From: Rhodosporidiobolus odoratus
Taxonomy: Eukaryota > Basidiomycota > Microbotryomycetes > Sporidiobolales > Sporidiobolaceae
Direction: 5' to 3'
Length of the DNA: 64,000 nt
Assembly: GCA_034387635.1 (NCBI GenBank)
Contig: JAOANU010000011.1
Coordinates: forward strand, 342,501 to 406,500
A program made the position numbers and the translations under genes. Position 1 is the stretch's first letter, and every line of letters starts with the position of its first letter. The notes under the pieces are model-generated. The model ran no database searches and was not told the DNA's origin. It saw only the letters and a list, made by a program, of their open reading frames with translations. Positions 13,925 to 24,600 of the stretch are shown piece after piece.

Positions 13925-15071
13925 AGGTTGTGAAAGCGATGACGATGCTGTGCTTGTGAGGTGGTGAGCGGTCTGCGGCGAGCCAAGTGGCTGAAGGTGA
14001 GGTCGCTTTCGTTCGGGCGACGCGATAACACCCGACTTTGACGACAGCTCTCGCCCAATCTAGGTCGAAAAGCTGCTCATTCTCGGCCCTTGCATGCCAG
14101 TGCCGCATGCGCCGAGATGCTGTGCTTGGACGGTATAGAGAATCGGACGACCTGGGGGCGAAGCAAGTCAATGGGGCCTTTCGTAGCCCTAAAGCGGGTG
14201 CCATGCCATCTTGCCGGATCTCATGCAGATACGGTGGGACTGCTAGCTTGCAGAAGCGACGAGAGGTCTCAAGAAAGGTCTAGCTCTGAGCTTAGAACTA
14301 TAGTTCAGCCAAAGTCACTGAACCCCGGCCCTTCGGAGTTTGCGCCAGGTCGCTTGCGGTGCTGCTTCCAGCCACGGGATCGAGACTACAACAATGCCAC
14401 ATGTAGTAGGCTCATGGGACGTGCCAGACGCAGTATCAGGTGGCGGGGATACTCTGCGCGTACAGCTTGCGGGGCGGAGTTGAGAAGGTCAAGTGGGTCG
14501 GGAGCGAAGATGGTGGGTCGTCTACTGCACGTTGTAACGACATATGAATGGCTTACTGTCGGGTTCAGGGGACACTTGATAATGGAATATAGGGAAAGCC
14601 CGGCGGTGTACCAGCACCAGGTGTCAACAACGGCTCTGCCGCATTGACCTCTGCAAGGACAGATGACTTCTGCTAAAAATAGCCATCCGGTCACTCGCAG
14701 GCGGTGGGTTGGTGGGCGGTCCCCTCGGCGGAATCCTCCAAAGAGAATGGGGTGCTGCCGAGATGTGGGGCGAGAAGAGCGGCGGCAGGGCGAGCGTGCC
14801 TGATGCTCCCCCATCAGTCCCGCATGCTCCCAGAGCACTACACACCACAGCCTCGGCACCGCTGTAAACATACACCCCAGAGCCCGCAGAGAGCGCGGGC
14901 GGCGATTTACAAGTCCGCCGAGGCGTCCTCAGGAGGGGAAAGGAGACTGGTCTAGTTCAGCGGTGTTTCCCGGCTTTCCTTGGCCTCACAGCCACTCGTT
15001 GAGAGTCACACACTGAACATCAAGGCTTGTCATGCAACCTGACCTTTCTTCGCTGTACTCCCGCATTTGCC
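13925..15071. other. 1.1-kb stretch with no supportable gene
   Basis: Overlapping open frames occur on both strands, including one of about 185 codons on the plus strand (14090-14647) and one of about 160 on the minus strand. None shows a domain, signal peptide or coding-like composition. It could be regulatory DNA, a non-coding transcript or a decayed gene. It lies in the accessory patch that also holds family A copy 1. Confidence 0.4.
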
Positions 15072-15993
15072 ATGTCCGACCATCGCGACGTTCCCGTCAC
15101 CTTCCCCTGTTCCCGGGATGGACCGCTCCCAGCACCCGTTCTTCAAGCCGGCAGGCAATTTGCACAGACCCTCAATGCAGGAGGACGCGCCATTGCCAGC
15201 GTAGCCAGCATTGGCATTGTGGCAGCCAACGCGAGGAGTCACGCGGCCCATGCTATGCTCGCAACATCGGCTCCGCTCTGGTCGATTAAGCCGCCCTTTG
15301 GCGTCAGCAGAAATGAATGGAATGCCAAGCAAGAGGCTCTTGTACAAGAGCAGGCAGAGATTACCCAAAGGATGGAGAGGGTGTTTGAAAGGTGCCGCCG
15401 TGTGGCCAATGCTGCGGAAGCCGCTCCTGGTCCGTTCAAACAGATCCTGCCTTTCGTAGTCCGGTGGAGCTCACGCTTTCCTAGCAGGCATTGCGGAGTG
15501 TAAAGCCGATAGCAAGCGGCTTGCACACCTCAACATCGCCATACAGCTCGGGCACTACCTTCACAGGTGCTCTCCAGATATCAAGAACGGGCGTGAAGAG
15601 ATTGTCAGTCCTTCCCTGCGTATCGCTACAGTCTGACCTGTCAAACGGAACGCTGATCCAGTGAATCTTGTGCTGCGGCCGTCCATTGTGGCTCAGGCAA
15701 GGGGGTGGCTGCTTGTGGTCTTCGGCAGCGAGGACACCCAGAGACACCTTGAAGAGACATTGGCAGCCGCGACACAACACTCGCCCGCTGCTTGGGGCTA
15801 CAGCCAAGGTGGGAACCCTGATTTCTGATGGGCAATGGCACAGTCTGACCATCCTCAATATGCAGTCTACCAGCTAGCATACGACATGCAGCAGCAAGGA
15901 CTCGCACTTGCCGATCGGCTGCGTTCAAACACGACCTTACTGGCCCTTGGGCGGCAGTATGGCTGCGTGCCGCTGGATCCAGTAGTCGGATAA
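15072..15993 (+). CDS. Unknown protein, family A copy 1 (four exons)
   Basis: A four-exon model fits without any in-frame stop: 15072-15429, 15485-15592, 15662-15808 and 15866-15993, a protein of about 246 residues. Introns are 55, 69 and 57 nt, all GT-AG (donors GTCCGT, GTGAAG, GTGGGA). The N-terminus has an Ala/Gly-rich mildly hydrophobic stretch (AIASVASIGIVAANARS). It is followed by a charged, helical-looking part with the blocks VSRNEWNAKQE, YLHRCSPDIKNG, SEDTQRHLEETL, GLALADRLRSN and RQYGCVPLDPVVG. The same blocks, in the same order, recur in the gene at 42202-43440 on the other strand, which strongly supports both models. No known domain is recognised, so no function is given. The start at 15072 is the first ATG of the frame giving a hydrophilic N-terminus; an upstream exon is possible. 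Confidence 0.6.
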
Positions 15994-16465
15994 GCCTACG
16001 GAGTCGTGTTATTCAGCAGTCGTGGACCTTGAGCTGTTTTCATTTGCGGAGACTGTAAACCTGGATGTGGACGGTAGTAGCACTTTTTAAAAAAAAACCC
16101 GCCATGAGCTAGTACTGAGGGACAGCTATATCGTGACGGTGGCGTTAGCTGGCTCAAGTTCCGTTGGCATCGTGAGGTTGTCCAAGTTGACATACTGCTA
16201 TTCCTTTTCTTTCCTGCTCTACACAGCAGCATTGCTGGACTTTTCTCCGCAATACACAGGTATACTGACCCGAGTATGTGAGCTCACTGCCAGCGCAATA
16301 TCTGTGAGCTTGCCCGGTGAGTTGCACACGGAGCAGCGCAAGGTGAAAGTGGAGTTGAGAAGGCCGTCGGCGGGCATGCTCGATGCCATACCCCCGTCGA
16401 TCAAGCCGTCTATCAATGTCAAGCATGCAATGTGAGTGCATCGGTCTACCCGTCCGCGTCAGGAA
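15994..16465. other. Spacer after family A copy 1; no gene seen
   Basis: A short A-tract (16088-16096) and several short open frames occur. Nothing is recognisable. Confidence 0.35.
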
Positions 16466-16767
16466 TCAGAGGATTGACGATTCTCGCAATCTCCTAAGTA
16501 TGCGTATCTTCCCTAACCGCTGCATCCCGCTCAAGCCAATGCAGTGTAAGTATCGCCTAATAGAAGCAGACAGTTTGTTATGGTCGACACTCATCTGGTA
16601 GGTAGATGGTAGGCTCGAAGTCAGCTGGAACCGATCCCAATACTCTTGGTCCTTCTCATCATAAAACCCCTTATCGCGCTGGTACTCCCTCTCCCGCCTC
16701 TCCCGCCTCTCCACAAAGTCCCACCTCTTCGCACTGCCCAACTCGCGCTCGACAATCCCGAAACGTC

Positions 16768-17592
16768 TCATCTCCGAAAAAGCCTAGCTTCGACCGCCGC
16801 GCCTTCAACGTCGACTCCTCGCTCCCCTGCAACACGCACGATATCCTCTAGATCCTCGCGCGAGAAGCTGGACGACCAGCATGGAAGACGCCAGCTGTCA
16901 CGCACTTTCCAGGACTTGTAGGAGCACTCGTCAAGAGTTACACCGGCTTCGGCGCGTACCAGATGTAGTTCGAGACAGCTGAGGTGCGGGCGGGTGAGCG
17001 GATTTGTCAGCAGCGGGAGAATGTCCGCGGCACTCACTGACTGTTGGACTTCGTCGCCCAGCTCGAGACGCTCTAAAGCGGTTTGCTCGAGAGCAAGCTG
17101 CATGTCAGGTCTACCGAGGTTGCAGGGGCACATAAAGCCAAGATGTGTGAGAGAGGTGCATTTGGCGATGCAGGGTGCTACAAGGCCATCAGGATCGCCA
17201 GCGGGGTGAATGAGCTCGAGACGGAGGAGACGGTTTGGGCGAACGTAGGAGAGTAAGCGACGGAAGTCGTTACACGAACTCAAGGTCAGACGCTCAAGGT
17301 TGTCGACAGAGGATAGGCGGCTTTGCAGATGCGGCCCATCGCTCGCGTAGTGGACATGAAGAGCGCGGTATCTTCTGCGCTGAAAAGGCAGAAGCGCCTT
17401 GCATACGGGACCAGGTCCCTTCTTATTCGACGTCTGCTGGCAGACGAGTCCAAAGATCTCGTCGAGCGTCTCGGGAGGAAGTTTTGTAAAGAGGTCGGGT
17501 TTGGCGGGAAAGGAGGATTTCTTGCGAGACGAAGAGGAGGAAGTGCGAGAACTGTGAAGATCGAAGTGTGAGCTCAGCCGAGGCGCGCGCAT
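16768..17592 (-). CDS. F-box/leucine-rich-repeat-like protein, copy 1
   Basis: Single open frame of 274 codons. The F-box-like core reads LPPETLDEIFGLV, then GPVCKALLPFQRRR. It is followed by leucine-rich segments (LERLTLSSCNDF, TSLTHLGFMCPCNLG, ALERLELGDE, LSCLELHLV). Near the end comes FSREDLEDIVRVAGERGVDV, then an AVEA motif. F-box proteins recruit substrates to SCF ubiquitin ligases; that role is inferred. Two relatives lie in this window (49803-50911 and 63661 onward). Compared with copy 2, this copy stops early: right after the AVEA motif the frame ends at 16768. A 1-nt-shifted frame (16466-16771) then continues with a highly charged stretch of the kind copy 2 carries. This looks like a frameshift, sequencing error or divergent end. 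Upstream, a short basic ATG exon followed by an intron is possible but did not fit in phase. Confidence 0.7.
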   Translation of the reverse strand: MRAPRLSSHFDLHSSRTSSSSSRKKSSFPAKPDLFTKLPPETLDEIFGLVCQQTSNKKGPGPVCKALLPFQRRRYRALHVHYASDGPHLQSRLSSVDNLERLTLSSCNDFRRLLSYVRPNRLLRLELIHPAGDPDGLVAPCIAKCTSLTHLGFMCPCNLGRPDMQLALEQTALERLELGDEVQQSVSAADILPLLTNPLTRPHLSCLELHLVRAEAGVTLDECSYKSWKVRDSWRLPCWSSSFSREDLEDIVRVAGERGVDVEGAAVEARLFRR

Positions 17593-17861
17593 GAGGGTGA
17601 GCGGACCTTCTTGGCCTTGCTTGCCTTGGCATCCATACTGCTCTGCGACGAGTCCCCTCGACTTCGACGAATCCGATTCGAGGCGAAGGACGCGGTGTCG
17701 ACAACAAGCAGTACGAGTTTGGACGAGCGCAGGCAGCTTGTTGATTTCTCTGTGGTACTGGGGAGCGCAGGCTACCAGCGTATCTTGTGATGAACGGGGG
17801 AAAGTGGGAGAGAGCCAACCAGCTCGCTCTCCTTACTTCACCTCGTACACATTCCATCAAG

Positions 17862-19098
17862 ATGCTGTCTGCAGTCCGTCAAGTTAGTCGTAGGACCTTC
17901 ACCACCTCCGCACGGGCAGGCTCCGATGCTCTGTTTGTCGTACGTCCTTCTCTCTCTTCACCTCATTCACTTCCCCTCTTTCGGCTCGTACATACCTCGT
18001 AGACGCTAGGACAGACTATGAGAACTGCAGTTGACGTGCTACATACATCCACTGGGACTCTGGTCCCGAACAGCACCGCAACTCGCCTCACAACAACCCC
18101 TCGATCCCCTTCGCTCTCTCTGCCGAGAACCAAAAGGTCGCGAAGACCATCATTGCCAAGTACCCGCCGCAGTACAAGAAGGCCGCCGTCATTCCTTTGC
18201 TCGAAGTCGCCCAGAAGCAGAACAAAGGCTGGACGAGCATCTCTGTTATGAACCATGTCGCTGAATTGTTGGAGATGCCGCCGATGAGGGTTTACGAGGT
18301 CGCTAGCTTTTACACCATGTACGCTTGCTCTCCTAGATTTCCCCCCGAGCCGTCTTGCTGAGTTTTCCGCCTTGACCGCAGGTTCAACCGGTTCGTCGAC
18401 CCTTCGTTTCCTGCAGGTTTCCTTTCTTGCCTCCCCCCCTGACGCCTACATGTCTTCATTTAGGGAACCTGTCGGCGAGCACTTTATTCAAATCTGCACC
18501 ACCACACCCTGCATGCTTGGCGGTTGCGGTTCCGACAAGATTGTCGAAGCCATCACTTCGCACCTTGGAGTTGGACTTGGAGAGACGACCAAGGACAACA
18601 AGTTCACTTTGCTGGAGGTGCGTAGGATCCCTGACTAGCTCGGCCGTGCGAGGTGGTACTGACTTGAAGTTGCGCGTATAGGTTGAATGTCTCGGCGCTT
18701 GCTCCAACGCTCCCATGGTTCAGATCAACGACCAGTTCTACGTGCGTTTTCGTTACCCCTTCACCCCCCTCCTTCCCCATGCAGACTCACTGACCTCGAA
18801 TCTCGCGTGATCTGACCTGCAGGAGGACCTCACCCCCGAGTCGATCGTCAAGGTCCTCAACGACCTCTCGGCAGGAAAGAAGGCAAAGACTGGCCCGCAA
18901 ACCGCACGGAAGGGTTCCGAGCCGGATGGCCCTTTGACGGCTCTTACCGGACCGGTTCGTTTCGTTTTCCCTTCTTTCCGTTGTTCTCCGGCGTTTCCCC
19001 TCTTTTTGAGGTTGGAACGAAGAACTGACCATGTGTCGCCGTGATGACGTTCGCAGCCACCCAAGCCGTCGGAGATCTTCCTTGCTGAGTGGCAGTAA
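17862..19098 (+). CDS. NADH:ubiquinone oxidoreductase 24 kDa subunit, mitochondrial (NDUFV2/NuoE type)
   Basis: Complex I N-module subunit holding the N1a [2Fe-2S] cluster. The start [19 protein letters not shown] is a mitochondrial presequence. Six or seven exons follow. Exon 2 begins [20 protein letters not shown] and continues [20 protein letters not shown]. Later parts read [18 protein letters not shown]. The four cluster cysteines are visible: the CX4C pair in [13 protein letters not shown] and the CX3C pair in [12 protein letters not shown]. The C-terminus ends [13 protein letters not shown]. Complete and family-typical in length. Convergent with NSA2. Confidence 0.96.
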
Positions 19099-19509
19099 GT
19101 ACTGTGGAGGTAGACGTACTGCTTGTTTGTAATGCCTAGAATGGAGGTCAGCTGTTTCACGATCATCTTGTTCCCCACTCGTTGGGCCTATCCAGCGAGA
19201 GGCAAGGAACCTTGGCTGCGCTCGGCCCTTGCTGCAGACTGCTGCTGGAAGGCTGCTGCGAAGTGTGCGGGCAACGGAAAACCGACTGGCCTCACGTCGA
19301 CACCTCCCATGAAAACGGTCAGAACACGGTCAAGTTAGGTGAGGATGCAGCGGGATGTGATTCAGCAATGGTAGAGACAAGGGTACAGCACAGGTACACG
19401 AAAAAAGAAAGTAGAGGCAGAACCGGCGACGAGAAGATAGAGCAAACAAGGGTGACAAGAAAACCGGGAAGGTCCGAATACGAAGGGAAATAACGGCGAC
19501 GAGCAGAAG
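19099..19509. other. Convergent 3' spacer, complex I subunit / NSA2
   Basis: Both neighbouring genes end here. No further gene is seen. Confidence 0.5.
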
Positions 19510-20476
19510 TTAGACGAGAAGCACAGCATTGAGGCACCCGTCAAGTTCTGGATTGTTGGTGACTGTAGAGGCGTGGTAAGGTTATAATGGGATAGTCAGG
19601 AGGACAAGGAAGGAAGGCCGACGAACCCTGAGCGTATTTTCCCCAAACGACCTTGCCTCCCGTCGTAACCAACCCTAGCTCGCTCACGTTGACCTCAATG
19701 ACGGTACCCTTGGTAAGGACGCCCAACTGGGTGTACATGGGGGATTGAGGGTTCTTCTTGACGCCAATGACGGGGAGCTGGAAAGTCGCTTTTAATTCGG
19801 CTGCGAGGGAACTCCGATAAGTGCACAGCCAGGGTACAGAGTGGCCAGACAAACTCACGATGCGTCACGTTGGCCTTCTTCATACGCAATGCCGTCGGAC
19901 GAATGAACCGTTCCAGCTTGGGCGGTTTCCTCGTAAAGTCCTCGCCAACAAACGTCGCCTTGGTCACCATACGCTTCCAACCCTTTCTCCTCGTCTTACC
20001 CGACTTGATAACCTTGAACATCTCATCCTCGGCAATACCCCTGACCTTGGGCAAAGGCACGGCAAACTTGCCAGCCTTTTCCTTCCTCTTCTGCTTGATC
20101 GCAGACGACAAAGCCTTGGCATCGTTCTGACCCTCACGGTCAAGAAGGTAGGTAGGCAAAGCGCCCTCGGGAAGAGCCGAGGCGTCTTTGGATTTGACGT
20201 CGCGCTCTTCGTGGGCCTTGATGGTCTTCTTCATGGCGACCTTCTCGGCGTAACGGCGAGCGTGGAGCAGCTTGGCCTTGTGTCCGTGAAGGGTCTGGGC
20301 GACGTGAGAGGCCTTGTGGGCTTCACGGGCCGCCTTCTTGCGCTTCTTCTCCTCGTAATCGAGTCGTCGCCCATTTCGCTGCGGGGTAAAGACCAGAGTA
20401 AGCGCAAGTGGAAGATGCGCGGGGCCAGAGGTAGACGTACGCGGATGGACTCTTCAATGTACTCGTTCTGAGGCAT
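19510..20476 (-). CDS. NSA2: Ribosome biogenesis protein Nsa2 (pre-60S factor, eS8-like fold)
   Basis: Nucleolar/nuclear assembly factor for 60S subunits, needed for 27SB pre-rRNA cleavage. ATG at 20476, [11 protein letters not shown], then an intron. The basic block [20 protein letters not shown] follows, then [20 protein letters not shown]. The middle has [20 protein letters not shown] and [14 protein letters not shown]. After a second intron comes the eS8-like part [20 protein letters not shown]. The last exon ends [14 protein letters not shown]. Four exons, complete. The sequence is nearly invariant with the family. It is divergent with the small mitoribosomal gene at 20737. Confidence 0.96.
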
Positions 20477-20736
20477 GGTGGGCTAGTCTCGGTTGAGTGT
20501 GGGTGGGGACAAGAGAGGCGAGAACAAGAGTGGCGGAGGAACGGGTTGGGTGGTCGAACTCTGGCTTGATCTGGGGGTAGCTAAGCGTAGCTAGACTAGT
20601 CCGAGTAAGCTAATGGGTCTAGCGAGTGAACGACAGCCGAGAGAAGGATCAACAACTCTCCGATTCCAATCTCTCATCTCAAGCTCGACTACAACGTCTC
20701 TGGCTCACTACACCCAAGCATAATACAGACACCGTC
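20477..20736. promoter_or_regulatory. Divergent promoter, NSA2 / mitoribosomal mS37
   Basis: 260 bp between two start codons of genes pointing away from each other. Both genes serve ribosome production. No specific box is claimed. Confidence 0.5.
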
Positions 20737-21133
20737 ATGCACATTTCAAAGGTATATTCTAACCCCTGCATATGGTCCGAGCCATTCCCGTCCTGTTGTC
20801 GCTGACCTCTCCTCCTCCTCCCCCTCCGCACTACCATCTCGGCAGCTCAAAGTCAAGCCTCGAAAGACCGCCTACGTTCAACCCTGCGCTCTCGAACTCA
20901 CAGCCATGCTCGGCTGCTGGGCATCTGCCGGCGATCTCGTGAACGCCAAAGAATGTCGAGAGAGCGCAATGAGGTTACATGAGTGCATGACCAAACCTGT
21001 GCGTTGGCCTTTCCCCCTGCTCCATCTACTCTAGCGTGACTGACGAGGTTGCTTTTGTGCCACTCCACAGACGCCCAAGGGAAAACCCCGAGTCTCATCC
21101 GTCAACTACCACCTTTCTCGGATCCAAAAGTAG
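20737..21133 (+). CDS. MRP10: Mitochondrial small-ribosomal-subunit protein mS37 (Mrp10), twin CX9C
   Basis: A small three-exon gene, easily missed because exon 1 is only MHISK. Exon 2 begins LKVKPRKTAYVQPCALELTA. After GTGCGT...CACAG the last exon ends VNYHLSRIQK at 21133. Two CX9C motifs are visible: CALELTAMLGC and CRESAMRLHEC. This is the CHCH fold oxidised by Mia40 in the intermembrane space. The basic N-terminus plus LHECM and small size fit Mrp10/mS37 of the mitochondrial 37S subunit rather than Cox17/Cmc proteins. Coding exons are at about 20737-20751, 20847-20998 and 21071-21133. Confidence 0.85.
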
Positions 21134-21621
21134 TCATCTCTCTCGCCTTCCTCGCCTCCCAACTCGCATCTATACCCTTCCTTCGCATCTTCCCTGGGCG
21201 CCGCACGCAGGTTGCCCCTCAGGACAGCGGGCACCTTATCGCGCCATCTTGGCGCGCAGCACTTTCCCCTTCGTCGTCCCTTTCTTTTTTTTTTACCCTG
21301 TTGTCACCCCACCCCCCTTCGTTCGTCGCTTTCTTCGAGCCCTCTTTCGCAATGTACAGCTTCCGACTGGTCCGCACCTCATCCGATCTTCAGGAAGACA
21401 CGTCTTCGTTTGGGACCTTGCTTCCGAGGCAAAGTGAGGCGAGCGCTGAGGGCGGGAGGAAGATGCTCGCTCCGGCGTCTTTCTTCGTTCCCTCACTGAG
21501 TCTTTTTTCGCTTGCGGCGCTCTTCGTACTTCAACTACAAGAGCATGCTTACTCGCTCGCTTCTACGCAAGGAGAGTCACATAGAAGCACTGTCGTCTTC
21601 CCCTTACGACTCTATTGACTC
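21134..21621. other. Convergent spacer, mS37 / APC5
   Basis: 3' ends of both neighbours; pyrimidine-rich plus strand. Overlapping low-complexity frames are not considered genes. Confidence 0.5.
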
Positions 21622-24600
21622 CTACCACCTCACCCCCATATCCACCTCAACCGCCCTCCCCACAGCCTCTACAACCTCCCTGACCCCTCGCATCCATTCC
21701 TCCCTCTCCCTCTCCCTCTCTCCATTCTCCAGCTCAGCTTTGAGCGCAAGATATCGTCCGGCAAAGTAATCTCGTTTGGTTAACCAATGTCCTGTAGCTG
21801 TTTGGGGGAGTTGGGAGGATTGTGAGAGGTGTGAGGAGAGGTGGGTGAGGAGGGTTAGGAGTCGGAGGTGGGTTGTTGTTATTGGTGGTGTTGGTGCCGT
21901 GGACTTTTTCGAGGCTGACGGTAGAGGAAAAATGGACGAGAGAGAGAGGGAGGTGAGCTAGAGGACAAGGAAACAGAGAGGGGGAGGGGGAGAAATAGAG
22001 AGGGATGAAGACGGACCGGAAAGACTCTGTTCAAGCATTTCCACCGCTTTGACAATTCGAGAATCTGCGCGTGTGAGCGTGTGAGCGTGTGTAAACCAAA
22101 CGGGTGGCTAGAGTAAAGTTTCAAGAAGAAGAAGAAGAAGGAGGTAATTCCAGGGACGGAGAGACGTACCATCCCCTATCAATTTCCCTCTGACAGCCTC
22201 CAACCTCCCCCTCATTTCCCAAGCTCTTCCCTCAATCCCTCCACCGGATCCCCCCATCTCCCCTTGAAGCGCCAACACAGCCCCCCACTCCGCCTCAAGT
22301 TGTTCCAGTCCTCGTACGGCTTCTTCCAACCCCAACCCCGACCCCGACCCACTGCTACTTTCAGATTGAGAACAACGAGAGAGGGCGAGAGAGAGACGAT
22401 GGTCTATTAGGGTGAAGAGTGAGTTTAGACGCTGTGGGTGGTGGGAGGTTTGGGTTGAAGTGTGGTGGGTCAAGAGGGAGTTGGAGAGAAGAATGGGGAG
22501 GGGAAGCTGCGATTCCGTTCCGTTCGATCATTGACACGAACGCACAGAACAAACCCGAGTGATGTCAGGAGAGGTGGGAACAGAGTCAGCCGAGGACGGT
22601 ACGTTGAAGAGATATGGCTTGGGAAGGTTAACGCACCTCCTGCTCATCCTCATCCTCATCCTCCGCATGCCCACTTCCCCCTCTCATCACTCTCTCAACC
22701 AAACCCCTCCACCGTCCAACCTCTCCAACTCCCATCCCCCTCCTCTTCCCGACGGAATCCACCGCTTGAAGAAGCATAGAAACGGCTTGCTCCGGTTCAT
22801 TTTGTCGGTGGGAGAGCTGCAGCAAAGTAGCGCGGGGGGGGGGGGGGGGGGGGGGGCTGGGGGGTCAGCGCTGAGGTTACACTACTACACGAGGAGGACA
22901 CGGCGGATCCGATCCGTGACGTACTCGCAAAGCTCGTCGTTCTAGCACCGCGAGTTTGATCTCCCACGCAGACGCTGAGGAGGAGGAGGAGGAGGAGGAA
23001 GCCGACGATTCTCCTTCGAGAAACTCGAGGGCGAGATCTTCATGCACCTGGGCGAGGGTAGACAATCCTGGGACCCACAAGCAAAGCCCACGAAGAAAGG
23101 GAAAAAAGAAAGAAAAAAAGGAAGAGAAAGAGACAGAGCAAGAAAAGGAGGAGGACACAATCACGTCAGTCAACTCAGGGCAACAGCACCAAGGCAGCGA
23201 CAGGACCCAGCAGGTAGAAGCAGAGGGGAGAATGGCCCGTGCGTACCCATCTCATCCCAAACCGCTCCTCTGACAAGTTCCCACTCCGCGTCTCTCTCGC
23301 CATCTTCCCATCCTCCTCCCGGTGACGAAGGCAAAGGCCTCTGATCTTCTTTTTTGGGTCCTCCCTGCTGTTGTTGCTGTTGCTGTTGTTGTTGTTGTTG
23401 TTGTTGCTGTTGTGCAGAGTAGGAGGAGGACGTCACTAAAGGAGGTAGAGAAAGTTGTTGCGAGAGGTGGTGAGAGAGGGAGAGGGGGGGAAAGAGGGAC
23501 GGTAAAGGAATGGGAGCCGCGGCGGAGGCGGAGGTGGAGGGGGAACGCGATGCGAAAGAGGAGGAGGAGGAGGAGGAGGAGGAGGAGGGACGAGACGACG
23601 TGAGGTGAAGGGAGATTTGGTGTAACAGGTCGGAGGGGAGGTTTGCATTTCGGGGGCCAGCAGCAGCAGCAGTAGGAGCTGGAGAGGAGAGAGACGAAGG
23701 GGGAGTGGAAGAGGGATCGAGGCGCTGGCGGAGACTGGAGGCGCGAGAGCGAGAGGGCTTGTTAAAGAGGTCGGGATCAGGGAGGCTGGGACGACGTACC
23801 TTGCACATGAGGCCAGGCAAGCCACATCTCCCATGGTCCGTGAGATCTGAGTAGCCTCGTCCAGCGCTTGGGTAGCGGCCTCTAGACCCCCCAGTTCCCA
23901 TTCGACAAGAGCGAGATGAAGCAGGGATTGCTGAGGAGTCGCCGTGGGCGTCCTGTCAACATGCCAAAAGAAAGGTGAGTTACACTGGCCTGGCGATAGG
24001 CGGACCAAGAGAGGACTAGAGGGAGCGTATACGACGCACGCACGACCGCCTTCTTCAGCCAAACTCGTCGACCCGATCCCCCTCACCCCATCCCTCATCC
24101 TCATCCCATCCCTCCCCCTCTCCGCTTCTCCCACCCGCTCCCCCTCTTCCATCCCATCCCACCGCGCCCTCTTTCCCGATGACGAAGCGTGAGCGCCTTC
24201 AACCCAGTCACAAAACGCCCCCCACCACTCCACGCTTTCTTCGAAGCTGAGTTTTCCGAGTTTGAGTTGAGCGCGGCGGAGGTAGATGGCGAGGGGGGAG
24301 GAGCGGAGGAGGGGTTGGGTTGAGAGCGAGACCTGGCGAGTGTCGATTCAAGTCGAGGTGAGCAGAGAGAGAGAGAGAGAGAGAGAGTAGTTGTGAAGAA
24401 TGGAGGTGAAAAAGGGAAAAGAAGGAGAGCGAGACAGACAGAGCGTCAGAAGAGGGGCAAGTAGTCAAGACTGGGGTGAGAGCAGGGAGGCGCACCTCGT
24501 CTTCTTCGTGCCAGGCGAGAAGCGGGCGCATTTCTGCGCGCAGTAGGAAGCGGGGTCAGCCTGTGGTGAAGAGGATAGAGTGGGAGCAAAGACAAGAAGA

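Noticed and set aside
14090..14871. Overlapping ORFs of 160-185 codons on both strands
   Set aside because: No domain, no splice consistency and mirrored openness; left as unassigned sequence.
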